A stretch of DNA of 64,000 nucleotides from assembly GCF_001279005.1 (NCBI RefSeq), contig NZ_LGCN01000220.1:1-64000 (forward strand), read 5' to 3'. The stretch comes from Streptomyces caelestis (GTDB lineage: Bacteria; Actinomycetota; Actinomycetes; Streptomycetales; Streptomycetaceae). The first letter of the stretch is position 1; the number at the start of each line of letters is the position of its first letter. Shown in pieces: positions 1-8,827 of the stretch. Under the pieces are notes generated by a model. It searched no databases. It saw only the letters and a list, made by a program, of their open reading frames with translations, and was not told the origin of the DNA. The position numbers and the translations under genes were made by a program.

Positions 1-448
1 GCACCACGTCGGGGTCGAAGGTGGCGCCCCAGGACAGCGGGACGGGATAGGCGGTGGCGCCCCAGGCGGCGAAACCGGCCAGACACTCCTCGTGCGCGAG
101 AGCGGGGATGCCGAAGCGGTTCGTGGCGGCGATCCGGCTCTGGGTGCGGGCCAGGGAGAGCGCGCCCAGGGCGGGGTCGACCGGGATGGTGCCGAAGGGG
201 CGGGTCAGCTGGCCCAGTCCGGCGGGCAGGAGCGCGTCGAGGTCGACGGCCTCCTCCATGTCGTGCTGGTGCGGGGCGACTTCGCCGCCGTTGACGGACG
301 CGCCGACCCACACGCCGTACAGCTGCGCGATCTTCTCCTCGAGGGTCATCGCGCCGATGAGCGCGTCGACTCTCACGGTGGCGGAGACGGTGGGGTCGTT
401 CCAGAGGGAGCTTGCGGAGGTGTTCTCTGCAGCCACGTCGGCGTTCAC
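1..448 (-). CDS. bxlA: GH3 beta-xylosidase/beta-glucosidase, N-terminal part (C-terminus outside the window)
   Basis: The first 149 codons are visible. The protein starts at a GTG preceded by a GGGAGGAAA ribosome-binding site and has no signal peptide, so it should be cytoplasmic. The segments DALIGAMTLEEKIAQL and ALAHEECLAGFAAWGAT are typical of the N-terminal barrel of family 3 glycosidases of the Streptomyces beta-xylosidase type. It lies 199 nt downstream of two sugar permeases and a lipoprotein on the same strand, matching the bxlE-bxlF-bxlG-bxlA order known from Streptomyces. The likely role is intracellular cleavage of imported xylobiose or related oligosaccharides. The catalytic Asp/Glu region is outside the window, and beta-glucosidase specificity cannot be excluded. 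Confidence 0.85.
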   Translation of the reverse strand, partial: MNADVAAENTSASSLWNDPTVSATVRVDALIGAMTLEEKIAQLYGVWVGASVNGGEVAPHQHDMEEAVDLDALLPAGLGQLTRPFGTIPVDPALGALSLARTQSRIAATNRFGIPALAHEECLAGFAAWGATAYPVPLSWGATFDPDVV

Positions 449-647
449 TTTCCTCCCACGCCCGTCGGACCCTGGACCAGGGCGGGACGGGCGAACCGGT
501 GGACGAGTAGGACTCGGGGCGGGACGGACCGCGTCCGGCCTCCGGCATCGGCCCGGATCCGCTTCGCGGCCTTCCGGGGGCCGGTCCCGCAGCTCATGGG
601 AGCGTCCGGGGTCACGGGCCGGCCGCCGGTCACGGCGTCTGCGTCGG

Positions 648-1544
648 TCAACGGCTGAACCCCGCGGTCAGACCGCTCAGCAGCTGGCGGCGGCCGAAGG
701 CGTACAGCGCCAGGACGGGCAGTGTGGTGAGGACGACGGCGGCGAGCACGGCGGGGACATTGACCCCGTACTGGCCCTGGAAGGTCCACAGGGCGAGCGG
801 CAGGGTCCGTCGGTCCGGGCTCTGGGTGAGGACCAGCGGCAGCAGGAAACCGTTCCAGATGGTCAGGGCGTTGAAGACGGTCACGGTGAGAACGGCCGGC
901 CGGGTGAGCGGTGCCGCCAGCCGCCACAGCGTCGTCCATTCGGTGGCGCCGTCGACCCGCATCGAGTCGAACAGCTCCTTGGGCACGTCACGGATGAAGT
1001 TGGCGAGCACCAGCACGGAGAGCGGGATGGCGAAGGCGATCGACGGGAGGATCAGCGCCGGCAGACTGTCGTACAGGTGCAGTTTGATGATGATCAGGTA
1101 GACCGGGATCACCGTCGCCTGCAGCGGGATGGCCAGGCCCATGAGGAACAGCCCGTTCATGGCACGGAGGGCCCGCATGCGCCAGCCGCGGACGATCGCG
1201 TAGGCGGCCATGAAGGAGAACACGACCGCCGGCAGCACGGCGCCGACGGTCACCACGACGCTGTTCGCGAAGTAGCGCAGGAAGTCGGACTCGATGACCA
1301 GCCGGTAGTTCTCCAGTGTCGGGTCGCTCGACGGCACCAGCGGGTTGCTCGCGTAGTAGCGGCTGCGGTCCTTGAGGCTGGTGATGAGGGTCCAGTACAG
1401 GGGCACGGCCACGACGGCGAGCCAGAGCCATCCGGCCAGGCCCCCGGCCCAGTTGCGCCGGCGGGCCGCCGGGCGGGAGTGGCGTCGCCCCTCACGGTGG
1501 GTGGCCTTCTGCGGTCGTCGCGTCCTGGTCGGCGTGGTGGTCAC
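648..1544 (-). CDS. bxlG: Carbohydrate ABC transporter permease, MalG type
   Basis: This 298-aa inner-membrane protein has about six hydrophobic segments and the cytoplasmic EAA loop near residues 190-215 (ELFDSMRVDGATEW), which docks the ATPase. The GTG start lies 1 nt after the stop of the preceding permease, so the two are translationally coupled. As in other Streptomyces sugar operons there is no ATPase gene alongside; the family normally uses the shared ATPase MsiK encoded elsewhere. Xylobiose-type substrate is inferred from the neighbouring GH3 enzyme and regulator, not from this sequence. Confidence 0.88.
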   Translation of the reverse strand: MTTTPTRTRRPQKATHREGRRHSRPAARRRNWAGGLAGWLWLAVVAVPLYWTLITSLKDRSRYYASNPLVPSSDPTLENYRLVIESDFLRYFANSVVVTVGAVLPAVVFSFMAAYAIVRGWRMRALRAMNGLFLMGLAIPLQATVIPVYLIIIKLHLYDSLPALILPSIAFAIPLSVLVLANFIRDVPKELFDSMRVDGATEWTTLWRLAAPLTRPAVLTVTVFNALTIWNGFLLPLVLTQSPDRRTLPLALWTFQGQYGVNVPAVLAAVVLTTLPVLALYAFGRRQLLSGLTAGFSR

Positions 1545-1545
1545 G

Positions 1546-2448
1546 TCAGGCCCCCTCGAGTTGGCTCGCGCCGGCGTCCCGGCCTCCGAGGCGGCGCAGC
1601 AGCAGGGCGAGGGCGAGACCCACGAGGACCAGGATGACCGCGATGGCGCTGGCAGGCCCCATCAGGCCGGCCTGGAACCCCCGCTTGTACATGTCCAGTG
1701 CGAGGACCCGGGTGGCGTCGCCGGGGCCGCCCTCGGTCAGGACGAAGATGAGGTCGAAGAAGGTCAGCGACCCGACGACCATCAGCGTGGACGAGGTGAT
1801 GACGGTGTGTTTCAGCTGGGGCAGCGTGATGCCGAAGAACTGCCGGATCCGTCCGGCTCCGTCCAACTGCGCCGCCTCGTAGAGGGACTTCGGGATCTGC
1901 TGGACGCCGCCCTGGTAGATCAGGGAGTGGAACGGGATGAACTGCCAGGAGACGACGAAGACGACGACCCCGAACGCGAGCCCGGGCCGCCCCAGCCAGT
2001 CCTGGCTGAGCGTCTGGATCCCCAGCCCGGCGCCGAGTCCGAAGTTGGGGTCCAGCAGGGCCTCGTAGGCGATCGCGATCGCCGCGGAGCTGAGCATCAG
2101 CGGGACGAAGTACACCACGCCCAGCACCGCGCGGTAGCGCTGGCGGCCCGCCAGGAACGTGCCGAGCAGGATGCTCAGCGGCGTCTGCACGACCCAGGAC
2201 ACGGCCATCACCAGAAACGTCACCCAGAGGGCGTGCGGCAGCCCGGGATCGGTGAGCACCGCACGCCAGCTGGTCAGTCCCGAGGGGCGGATGGCGCCGA
2301 TCCCGTCCCAGGTGGTGAAACTCAGCGCGAAGACACCGACGAGCGGAACCACGGCGAAACCGACGAAGACCAACAGCGCCGGCGCCGCCAGCCACGGCAG
2401 GATGCTGCGCGGTTCGCGACGCCGCGGCAGGCCGATGAGCGAGCTCAT
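1546..2448 (-). CDS. bxlF: Carbohydrate ABC transporter permease, MalF type
   Basis: This 300-aa permease begins at an ATG that overlaps the stop of the binding-protein gene (ATGA, 4 nt). It has a short cytoplasmic N-terminus, about six membrane segments beginning ILPWLAAPALLVFVGFAVVP, and an EAA motif near residue 205 (KSLYEAAQLDGAGRI). It should form the heterodimeric channel with the downstream MalG-type permease. A much longer in-frame open reading frame extends upstream through the binding-protein gene, but it is a shadow: the permease homology starts only at this ATG. Confidence 0.88.
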   Translation of the reverse strand: MSSLIGLPRRREPRSILPWLAAPALLVFVGFAVVPLVGVFALSFTTWDGIGAIRPSGLTSWRAVLTDPGLPHALWVTFLVMAVSWVVQTPLSILLGTFLAGRQRYRAVLGVVYFVPLMLSSAAIAIAYEALLDPNFGLGAGLGIQTLSQDWLGRPGLAFGVVVFVVSWQFIPFHSLIYQGGVQQIPKSLYEAAQLDGAGRIRQFFGITLPQLKHTVITSSTLMVVGSLTFFDLIFVLTEGGPGDATRVLALDMYKRGFQAGLMGPASAIAVILVLVGLALALLLRRLGGRDAGASQLEGA

Positions 2449-3755
2449 GCGCCGGTGACCGCGTTGAGGTTGCGGGCGAACTGCTGTGGTGGGATCGACA
2501 GTTGGAACAGCTTGACGATGTTGTCCAGCAGGGTCTCGGCGGCCGTCGGACTGAGTGCCTGGTCCCAGGACTGGACGAACACCTTGGCCTTGCTGGCGAT
2601 GTCGTACGTGAACTGGAGGAAGTCGGCGTTCTCGGAGGCGGCCAGCAGTTTCTCCGTGCCCAGCCTGATCGGAACCGACCCGTTGCCGATCCACTTCCTC
2701 ACCTCCTCCTCCTGGAGGACGCCCGTGGCGAAGAAGTCCTTCGCGACCTTCTTCTCCTCGGCACCGGCCTTCGAGGAGATGGACAGGTACTGGGCGGGAT
2801 TGCCGACGGTGTCGCTCTGATCGCCCTTGCCGCCCTCGACGGGCGGGAAGGTCATGTAGCCCAGTGAGCCGCTGGAGACGAGGTCTCCTCCGTCGGCCTG
2901 CTGGATGCCGTACGACCAGGCGCCGTGCAGCATCATGGCGGCCCTGCCGGTGTACAGCAGCGCCTGATCGGCGTGGGAGTCCGCGGTGATCGAGGAGAAG
3001 CCCTTGACGAACCCGTCGGCCTTGACCAAGTCCTGCAGTTTGGTCAGTGCCGTGATGGCGTCCGGGTGGGACCATGCGTTCTTCTCGCCTTCGATGGCGG
3101 CCTGGAAGACCTCGGGACCACCGATGCGGTCGAACAGGAACTCCAGCCACATCATGTTCGTCCACCGGGACTGGCCGCCGAGGGCGAACGGCGCTATGCC
3201 CTTCGCGTTGAACTTGGGCACCAGCGCCATGATGTCGTCCCAGGACTCCGGTGGTTCCACACGGGCCTGGTCGAAGACCTTCCTGTTGTAATAGAGGATG
3301 ATCGGCTGCACGGTCTCGCACGGCATCGCGTAGATCTTGCCGTCGACGGTCGCCGCGCCGAACGAGGACGGGAACAGCCCTCTCTTGAGGTCGGAGTGCT
3401 CGTCGAACCACGAGGTGAGGTCCTCGACCTGGCCCGCTTCCGCGTAGGCGCGCAGCGTCCCGCCGCCCCAGCCCCAGATGACGGTGGGCGCCTGCCCGGC
3501 GCCGATGGCGGTCTTGATCTTCGTCTTGTACGCGTCGTTCTGGAAGGTCGTGTCGTCGATCCGCTCGTCGGGGTGGGCCTTGTTGAACGCGTCCACGGCG
3601 CCGGCCCTGACGCCTTCCTGCGGTTGTCCGTTCAGGTACCAGTACGTGGCACCACCACTCCTGCCGGGTCCTGACGAACCACCGCAGGCCGTCAGCGCCG
3701 CGGTGACCGGCACGGAGGCCGCCAGGCCGAGGAGGGTACGTCGAGAGAGCGCCAT
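2445..3755 (-). CDS. bxlE: Extracellular sugar-binding lipoprotein of an ABC importer
   Basis: This 436-aa protein starts with a twin-arginine-like signal (LSRRTLLGLAAS) and a lipobox LTAC, so Cys24 should be lipidated and anchor it outside the membrane. The rest is a family 1 solute-binding protein with the usual blocks (DAFNKAHPDERI, YYNRKVFDQA, AAMMLHGAWSYG). It is first in the minus-strand operon, divergent from a LacI-family repressor. It should capture xylobiose or a similar oligosaccharide for the two permeases. Substrate is inferred from context. Confidence 0.88.
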   Translation of the reverse strand: MALSRRTLLGLAASVPVTAALTACGGSSGPGRSGGATYWYLNGQPQEGVRAGAVDAFNKAHPDERIDDTTFQNDAYKTKIKTAIGAGQAPTVIWGWGGGTLRAYAEAGQVEDLTSWFDEHSDLKRGLFPSSFGAATVDGKIYAMPCETVQPIILYYNRKVFDQARVEPPESWDDIMALVPKFNAKGIAPFALGGQSRWTNMMWLEFLFDRIGGPEVFQAAIEGEKNAWSHPDAITALTKLQDLVKADGFVKGFSSITADSHADQALLYTGRAAMMLHGAWSYGIQQADGGDLVSSGSLGYMTFPPVEGGKGDQSDTVGNPAQYLSISSKAGAEEKKVAKDFFATGVLQEEEVRKWIGNGSVPIRLGTEKLLAASENADFLQFTYDIASKAKVFVQSWDQALSPTAAETLLDNIVKLFQLSIPPQQFARNLNAVTGA

Positions 3756-3807
3756 GATTTTCTCCGCACTCGAGAGCCGTCGGCTTCTCGTGAGTCATGG
3801 TGAAAGG

Positions 3808-3817
3808 TTTTCGAAAA
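3808..3817. promoter_or_regulatory. Palindromic operator (TTTTCGAAAA) upstream of the bxlE-type gene
   Basis: A perfect 10-bp palindrome lies 52 nt upstream of the lipoprotein start, within the 483-bp divergent promoter region (3756-4238). Its CGAA/TTCG core is the type reported for the Streptomyces BxlR repressor. Repression by the divergent LacI protein is inferred. Confidence 0.6.
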
Positions 3818-3955
3818 TCACTTCTTCTAGCTCTGATCGTGCAAGCTAGGTTTCGAGCTGATGCGCTGTCAAGACGCGTGCAGTCATGCTGCAGAACGAA
3901 GGAGTCCCTCGCATTACCAGCGTCTCGGTGCCCCCTGGAGAACCCTGGCAGGTCC

Positions 3956-3971
3956 CGAAACGATTTCGAAA
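3956..3971. promoter_or_regulatory. Second operator-like palindrome (CGAAA-N3-TTTCG overlapping TTTCGAAA)
   Basis: Positions 3956-3968 form an inverted repeat CGAAA-N3-TTTCG that overlaps a perfect TTTCGAAA at 3964-3971. Together with the 3808 site it gives two operators about 150 bp apart between divergent genes, a usual arrangement for LacI-family looping or for separate control of operon and repressor. The rest of 3756-4238 shows no gene. Confidence 0.55.
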
Positions 3972-4238
3972 AAGGCCGGTCGAGGGTGAGGGTGACGCGG
4001 TGGCTGCAGGCTGGCACACTGTCGGTGCAGGTCATGCCGGACCGTCGGGTCCGGGTGCCGCCCTCGCCGGAGCGGGTGGACGCCTTCCTGGCTGAGGCGA
4101 CACCGGCGCGCCGCCGCGGAGTGCGGAGCGAGCACGGCGGACGGACCGCGTCCGCCGGTACGGTTGACGGGATCCGTCCGCGTGGCCGGCCCGACCGGCG
4201 GGTAACCCCGCCGGTGGGCCTACAGCTGAGAGGAACCG

Positions 4239-5267
4239 ATGCGCCCGAACGCCAGACGCACCACTTTGGCGGACATCGCCCAAGCGGCTGGGGTCTCCGT
4301 CGCGACCGTGTCCAAAGTGGTCAACGGCCGCGGTGACGTGGCGCCGCACACCCGCATCCGTGTGCAGGAGCTGCTGCATCAGCACGATTACCTCGCGCCC
4401 GTGTTCCGGCACACCGAGGTCGTCGAGAACCCGACCATCGAGGTGCAGTTCAAGGGCGACCTCAAGTCGTACGTCGCGGAGACCCTGGAGGGAATCGTCG
4501 ACTCGGCCGCCGAATCGGGAGCCTCGGTGGTGGTCAGCAAGGCGTCCAGCGCCCCGCACTGGGCCCGGGACCTGGTCTCGGCCGGGCGCCGCGCCGTCAT
4601 CGCGGTCACCAGCGTGTACACCACGGCGCACCTGAACGAACTGGCCCGGTCCGGGCTGCCGCTGGTCGTGCTGGACCCACTGCACCTGCCGGACAGTCGG
4701 GTCAACAGCGTCGGGGCGACCAACTTCGCCGGCGGTCTGGCAGCGACCCGGCACCTGCTCTCCCTGGGCCACCGCCGCGTCGCCTATCTCGGCGGACCGG
4801 CCATGGCCGTCTGCAACCAGGCACGCATGCACGGCTACCGCGCCGCCATGGAGGCCGAAGGAGCGCAGGTACCGGACGCCTACGTCCGGCCCGGGGAATT
4901 CACGTACGAGACCGGCTTGCTCGGCGCCACGGCGCTGCTGAACCTGGAAGAACCCCCTACGGCAGTCTTCGCGGGCAACGACGAGATCGCCCTCGGCGTC
5001 GTCGAGACCGCTCGCGCTCGAGGCCTGCGCGTTCCCGAAGACCTGAGCGTGGTCGGCTTCGACGACACGAGCCTCGCCCAGATGGCCTCACCGCCCCTGA
5101 CCACCGTGCGCCAGCCGCTCCGGGAGATGGGGGCGGCCGCCCTGCGCACCGCCCTCCGCCTGGCCAACGGCGAGAAGGTCGAGTCCCACCACATCGAACT
5201 CGCCACCGAACTCGTGGTACGCGCCTCGACGGCACCGCCCCGCGAGGAAACCTCGACGCACAGGTGA
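4239..5267 (+). CDS. bxlR: LacI-family transcriptional repressor of the adjacent sugar operon
   Basis: This 342-aa protein has an N-terminal LacI helix-turn-helix (residues about 8-30, TLADIAQAAGVSVATVSKVV) followed by a periplasmic-binding-protein-like sensor with the conserved C-terminal blocks AVFAGNDEIALGV and LSVVGFDDTSLAQMASPPLT. The ATG is preceded by GAGAGGAA. It is divergent from the binding-protein/permease/GH3 operon, and the palindromes between them are its likely operators. Release by a xylo-oligosaccharide is inferred by analogy with BxlR. Confidence 0.85.
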   Translation: MRPNARRTTLADIAQAAGVSVATVSKVVNGRGDVAPHTRIRVQELLHQHDYLAPVFRHTEVVENPTIEVQFKGDLKSYVAETLEGIVDSAAESGASVVVSKASSAPHWARDLVSAGRRAVIAVTSVYTTAHLNELARSGLPLVVLDPLHLPDSRVNSVGATNFAGGLAATRHLLSLGHRRVAYLGGPAMAVCNQARMHGYRAAMEAEGAQVPDAYVRPGEFTYETGLLGATALLNLEEPPTAVFAGNDEIALGVVETARARGLRVPEDLSVVGFDDTSLAQMASPPLTTVRQPLREMGAAALRTALRLANGEKVESHHIELATELVVRASTAPPREETSTHR

Positions 5268-5367
5268 GCGCAGGTGAAGGACCATGGGGGTTCAGCAACC
5301 GCATGCCGTTGCCGGTCCAGAACCACTCCGCGCGGAGCTTCCCTGTTCGCAGGCCGTCGAACCGGCT

Positions 5368-6351
5368 TCAGGCATAGCGCGCGAAGAGGGCCTGGAGGTA
5401 TCCCTCCAACCGCCTGGTCAGCCGGGTGGGGGTCAGATCGGCACGGCCCACCTCGCGCCACGGGACGGCGACCTTCTCGGCATCCGGGGCAAAGGCCAAG
5501 GCATCCAGCAGACGCCAGTAGAGATGGGCGGCGCGGTCTTCGGCCGGCGTTCCTCCCGCCGCGACGTAGCGCTCGGCGAAGTCCATGCCCGCGGAGACTC
5601 CGTGCAGCAGAGCCAGGGCCGTCGAGCAGTGGGCCACGTCCAGGTCGGCCGGCCCCCAGGAGGTCTCCACCCAGTCGACGACACCACTGATCCGCAGACC
5701 GTCGCCGTCGCCCGCGAAGAGGACATTGCCGGGATGGAAGTCCCGGTGCAGGAAGCAGGCCCGGTACGCCGGGGGTTCGCGGCGGATCACGTCCACGGCC
5801 CGTTGCCACAGCTCGGGCCGGTCGGTGGTTTCGGGCGGGCGCACCCGCTCGGGAGAGGTCCACGCCTGATACGCGCGCGGCCGTGCCTCGGCGGTCACCG
5901 GCAGCCGGTGGATGCGCAGCAACTGCCGGGCCAGCAGCTCGGCGCGCCGGTCGGCTCCCTCATCGCCCAGGCGCACGGCCCCGGGCAACAAGGTCATCAG
6001 CAAAGAGGGGTGATCGCAGTGCTGAGCTGTCGGGTCCGCGGCCACCAGCGTGGCCGCGGGCACATCCGTGCCGCCGAGCAGGCGCAGAACGGCTGCCTCG
6101 CGGGCCAGCAGGCTCTCCGCGTGCCGCGCGTAGAAGGGCTTGACGAAAGACCGCAGGACCAATGAGCGTCGACCGTCCGGCCCGCAGACGTCCAGGCGGC
6201 GCATCTCCGACGTCCAGCCGCCACGCAACCGCGCGACGTCTTCGATGCGTTCCGCCTCGGACAGCTCCTTCTCCACCCAGGCCCGCGTCGCGCCCCAGCC
6301 CCGGTCCCCAAGATCTGCGCCGACGTGCCCGGCCCCCTCGCCCGCAACCAT
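5368..6351 (-). CDS. Aminoglycoside-phosphotransferase-family kinase-like protein
   Basis: This 327-aa cytoplasmic protein carries the APH/choline-kinase catalytic loop HRDFHPGN near residue 200 and a metal-binding VVDWVETSWGPADLDVAH block about 20 residues later. These folds phosphorylate aminoglycosides, macrolides, homoserine, choline and other small hydroxylated molecules, so the substrate cannot be named. It converges on the LacI gene, with 100 nt between their stops, and no partner gene is on its strand. A resistance role is possible but not supported by context. Confidence 0.75.
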   Translation of the reverse strand: MVAGEGAGHVGADLGDRGWGATRAWVEKELSEAERIEDVARLRGGWTSEMRRLDVCGPDGRRSLVLRSFVKPFYARHAESLLAREAAVLRLLGGTDVPAATLVAADPTAQHCDHPSLLMTLLPGAVRLGDEGADRRAELLARQLLRIHRLPVTAEARPRAYQAWTSPERVRPPETTDRPELWQRAVDVIRREPPAYRACFLHRDFHPGNVLFAGDGDGLRISGVVDWVETSWGPADLDVAHCSTALALLHGVSAGMDFAERYVAAGGTPAEDRAAHLYWRLLDALAFAPDAEKVAVPWREVGRADLTPTRLTRRLEGYLQALFARYA

Positions 6352-7119
6352 GGAGGCAGGCTATCGATCCTCATCGGCGGATGCGTCTGTCCCCACGTGC
6401 GACTCTTGACGATTACTCCACCGGATGCCGCTGACAAGCCTCCTGTTCGTCAGCGAGGCTCCAAACGGCCCGCGCGGAGTCTCCTGCGCGCCGGCACACC
6501 GGTGGCGGCCGGCCTGATACAGCAGCAGGCCGCCACCCGCACATTCCGAGATCGGTTGAGATGCGGGTTCTGATGATGCCGGCGTTCGTCGACGGGAGTT
6601 CAGGTGTGTGCCGTGGTGTCGGCGGCCGCCAGGCGGATGCCGACCGGGAAGGCGCGGGTCGTGTTGGCTTCCACGTTGTTCGATGTGCTGGGAACCGAGT
6701 GGTTCTGCGTGGCCGCGGTCCGAGGCCTGGAGGAGTCGGACGTATGGACACGGCTGGGTGCCGCTGACCCGGGTCCGCCGCCCCGGTGTCCCATCGGCGG
6801 TGTGGCTGAGCACTTCGGCCCGGACAGTTGGGCGGTGCCGGGCCTGCTCCAGGCTCGTGACGTCCGGCAGGGCTTCCATGGCGCGTGGATCGCGTGCGCC
6901 GGTTTCCACGGCTTTGTCGACGAAGCGTGCGCGGAGACGTTCGACGCTGTTGGGGCGGGTGTCACTGGCTCCCGGATACCGGGCGTCCTGGCCGACGGCC
7001 AGGTCCCGGGCGGCGGCCACCGGTCGTACGGCAGCGCGCTGGAGACGACGGGCGAGGCCCGGCTGTCCTGGCTCTGTGGTACTGAGCACGGGTGTTTCGT
7101 GGAGCCGGCGGTCCGTCGC
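6352..7119 (-). other. 768-bp stretch with no gene I can support
   Basis: Several open frames cross this stretch on both strands, but their translations are Arg/Pro/Ala-rich and lack conserved blocks. One plus-strand frame contains a VPGLLQ stretch recalling DUF5753 regulators, but nothing around it fits. It may be eroded coding DNA. Confidence 0.4.
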
Positions 7120-7344
7120 CTACCGCCGGCACGAGGCGATGATCAGGAGCAGCAGGAGTGTGATCCCGATCATCGGGAGGCAGCTGACGGCTTCGGGATT
7201 CTTCCGGTTGATCTCGACGCTGCCGCCCGGGACGAGTCGGGGATGGCGGTCGGCATAGTGGGCGACCGAGAGATCCTCGGCCTCGGACTCGGTGGTCCAC
7301 CGTGTGGAGAAACCACATTCACCGCACCGGTAGCGGTATGCCAT
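7120..7344 (-). CDS. Small zinc-ribbon protein with a C-terminal membrane segment (74 aa)
   Basis: From the ATG at 7344, which has AAGGAG just upstream, the gene encodes 74 residues. The N-terminal part (YRYRCGECGFSTRW, then AHYADRH) offers a CxxC pair and two histidines, suggesting a one-knuckle zinc ribbon. The C-terminus (SCLPMIGITLLLLLIIASCRR) is a membrane anchor with basic residues at the end. A longer in-frame ORF extends upstream but is low-complexity. Function is unknown. Confidence 0.65.
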   Translation of the reverse strand: MAYRYRCGECGFSTRWTTESEAEDLSVAHYADRHPRLVPGGSVEINRKNPEAVSCLPMIGITLLLLLIIASCRR

Positions 7345-7568
7345 GTCGGCTCCTTGATGCCGCAGGTAGGGGTGGAGGGGTGGTACCACGCCCGCCTCGG
7401 CGTGGCACGGAGAAGGGGCCGGAGGGCCGGCCGGTGAGGGGCCGTCATCAACGACCGGCCCGGGAGCGGCCTTGGTAGGGCGCCGTCCGCGCGGTGCCCG
7501 GTCATCAAAAAAGCGGGGCAGGGCCTGGCCGGTTGACACCGGGAGCCGGGGGTTGAGGGGCGAGAGCC

Positions 7569-7606
7569 GGGGCGGGGAGCGGCCCGGCCGGGCCGTTCCC
7601 CGCCCC
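7569..7606. terminator. Strong GC-rich hairpin terminator
   Basis: A 38-nt inverted repeat, perfect except for one G:T pair, has outer arms GGGGCGGGGA and TCCCCGCCCC around an inner palindrome. It lies 30 nt beyond the stop of the serine hydrolase and should end its transcript. Confidence 0.7.
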
Positions 7607-7635
7607 GTGCCGTTCTGCGCGGGGCGGACGTGGAG

Positions 7636-8793
7636 TCAGGGGCGCTGCGCCGCGTCCTCGCACAGAGCCGTGTCCAGGAGTTCGTGCAGTTGGTCGTCCG
7701 GTGGGTTGAGCAGGAACAGGGCGTTGGTCATGACGGATGCGTGCCGGCCGTTCTCGGCGACCATGGTCTGCGACATGTAGCCGGGCACCCCGCCGCTGTG
7801 GCCCCAGGCCACGATGCCGCAGGACAGCTCCTTCCTGCCGATGCCGAGGCCGAAGCTGACACCGGGTCCGGCTTCCCGCACCTTCTGCATCTCGGCCAGG
7901 CCCGCGGCCGAGACGACCCTGCCCGCGAGCAGCGCCCGGTAGAAGGTGGTGAGATCCTCCAGCGTCGAGATCATTGCCGCCGCGCTGCTGTAGAGGGACG
8001 GGTCGTAGGTGAGGGCGGGCCTCCAGAAGTAGAAGATCCCGGCGCGTGCGCCGTGATAGCCGTTGACGGCCGGGGCGGGCAGCGCGCGGTCGCCGGGGGC
8101 GGGGAAGACGGTCCGGCTCAGGCCCAGCGGTTCGATGACGCGCCTGGTGACGGCCTCGTGTACCGGCTGTCCCGTCACTTTCTCCACAAGCATGCCGAGG
8201 ACCAGGTAGTTGGTGTTGGAGTACGTGAAACCGGTCCCGGGTGCGGAGACCGGTGCATAGCTCAGCCCCTTGCGCACCGACTCGGCCAGGTCGTACGTGC
8301 CATCCGGGTTGGATGTCGGCGTCTCGGTGATCGGATAGGGGTTGTACGCCGCGAGGCCGCTGGTGTGCTGGAGCAGCTGGCGCACGGTGATGCGGGTGCC
8401 GTCGTAGCCGTTGCCGGTGACCACGCCGGGCAGGTGGTCCGCGATGGCTGCGTCCAGCGAGACCTTGCCCTCGTCGACCAGTTGCAACACCACCGCCGCG
8501 GTGAAGGTCTTGGTCTGGCTGCCGATGCGGAAGTGCTCGTCCGGCTGGATGGGCCGGTCGCTGTTGAAGGTGCCCGTACCGGCCGACAGCGTCCAGGATT
8601 CGCCGGCGGCCCCGGCGTGGATCGCGGCGCCCGGGCCCGCGTTCGCCTGGAACGCCTTGAGCGCTGCGAGTGTGGCGGTGTGGTCGTCCTCGGCCGTTCG
8701 GGCATGCGCCGTCGGGGCCGCCGGCGTCAGCATTGCCGCGCACACGGCGCCGACCACGAGGGAGAGTTTCGTCCTGTTCCGTTTGAACATCAT
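7636..8793 (-). CDS. Secreted serine hydrolase, beta-lactamase/D-Ala-D-Ala carboxypeptidase family
   Basis: The 385-aa protein starts at the first of two consecutive ATGs, 8 nt after AAGGAG. The signal peptide ends near residue 31 (PTAHA). All three motifs of the class C beta-lactamase/DD-peptidase family are visible: SxxK (SQTK, Ser92), YxN (YSNTNY) and HxG (GHSGG). It should act outside the cell on D-Ala-D-Ala peptides or as an esterase/beta-lactamase homologue. It ends at a strong terminator and starts 34 nt after the stop of the next secreted hydrolase, so the two may be co-transcribed. Confidence 0.85.
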   Translation of the reverse strand: MMFKRNRTKLSLVVGAVCAAMLTPAAPTAHARTAEDDHTATLAALKAFQANAGPGAAIHAGAAGESWTLSAGTGTFNSDRPIQPDEHFRIGSQTKTFTAAVVLQLVDEGKVSLDAAIADHLPGVVTGNGYDGTRITVRQLLQHTSGLAAYNPYPITETPTSNPDGTYDLAESVRKGLSYAPVSAPGTGFTYSNTNYLVLGMLVEKVTGQPVHEAVTRRVIEPLGLSRTVFPAPGDRALPAPAVNGYHGARAGIFYFWRPALTYDPSLYSSAAAMISTLEDLTTFYRALLAGRVVSAAGLAEMQKVREAGPGVSFGLGIGRKELSCGIVAWGHSGGVPGYMSQTMVAENGRHASVMTNALFLLNPPDDQLHELLDTALCEDAAQRP

Positions 8794-8827
8794 GGTGTCC
8801 ACTCCTTGGAGAAGGGTCATTGCGACG

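Noticed and set aside
1546..4035. An open frame of 829 codons spanning the lipoprotein and permease genes
   Set aside because: Only its last 300 codons have permease character. The first part is the out-of-frame shadow of the lipoprotein gene.
6604..7437. A 277-codon plus-strand frame containing VPGLLQ, as in DUF5753 regulators
   Set aside because: The neighbouring residues do not match the domain, no helix-turn-helix precedes it, and it overlaps the better-supported 74-aa gene.
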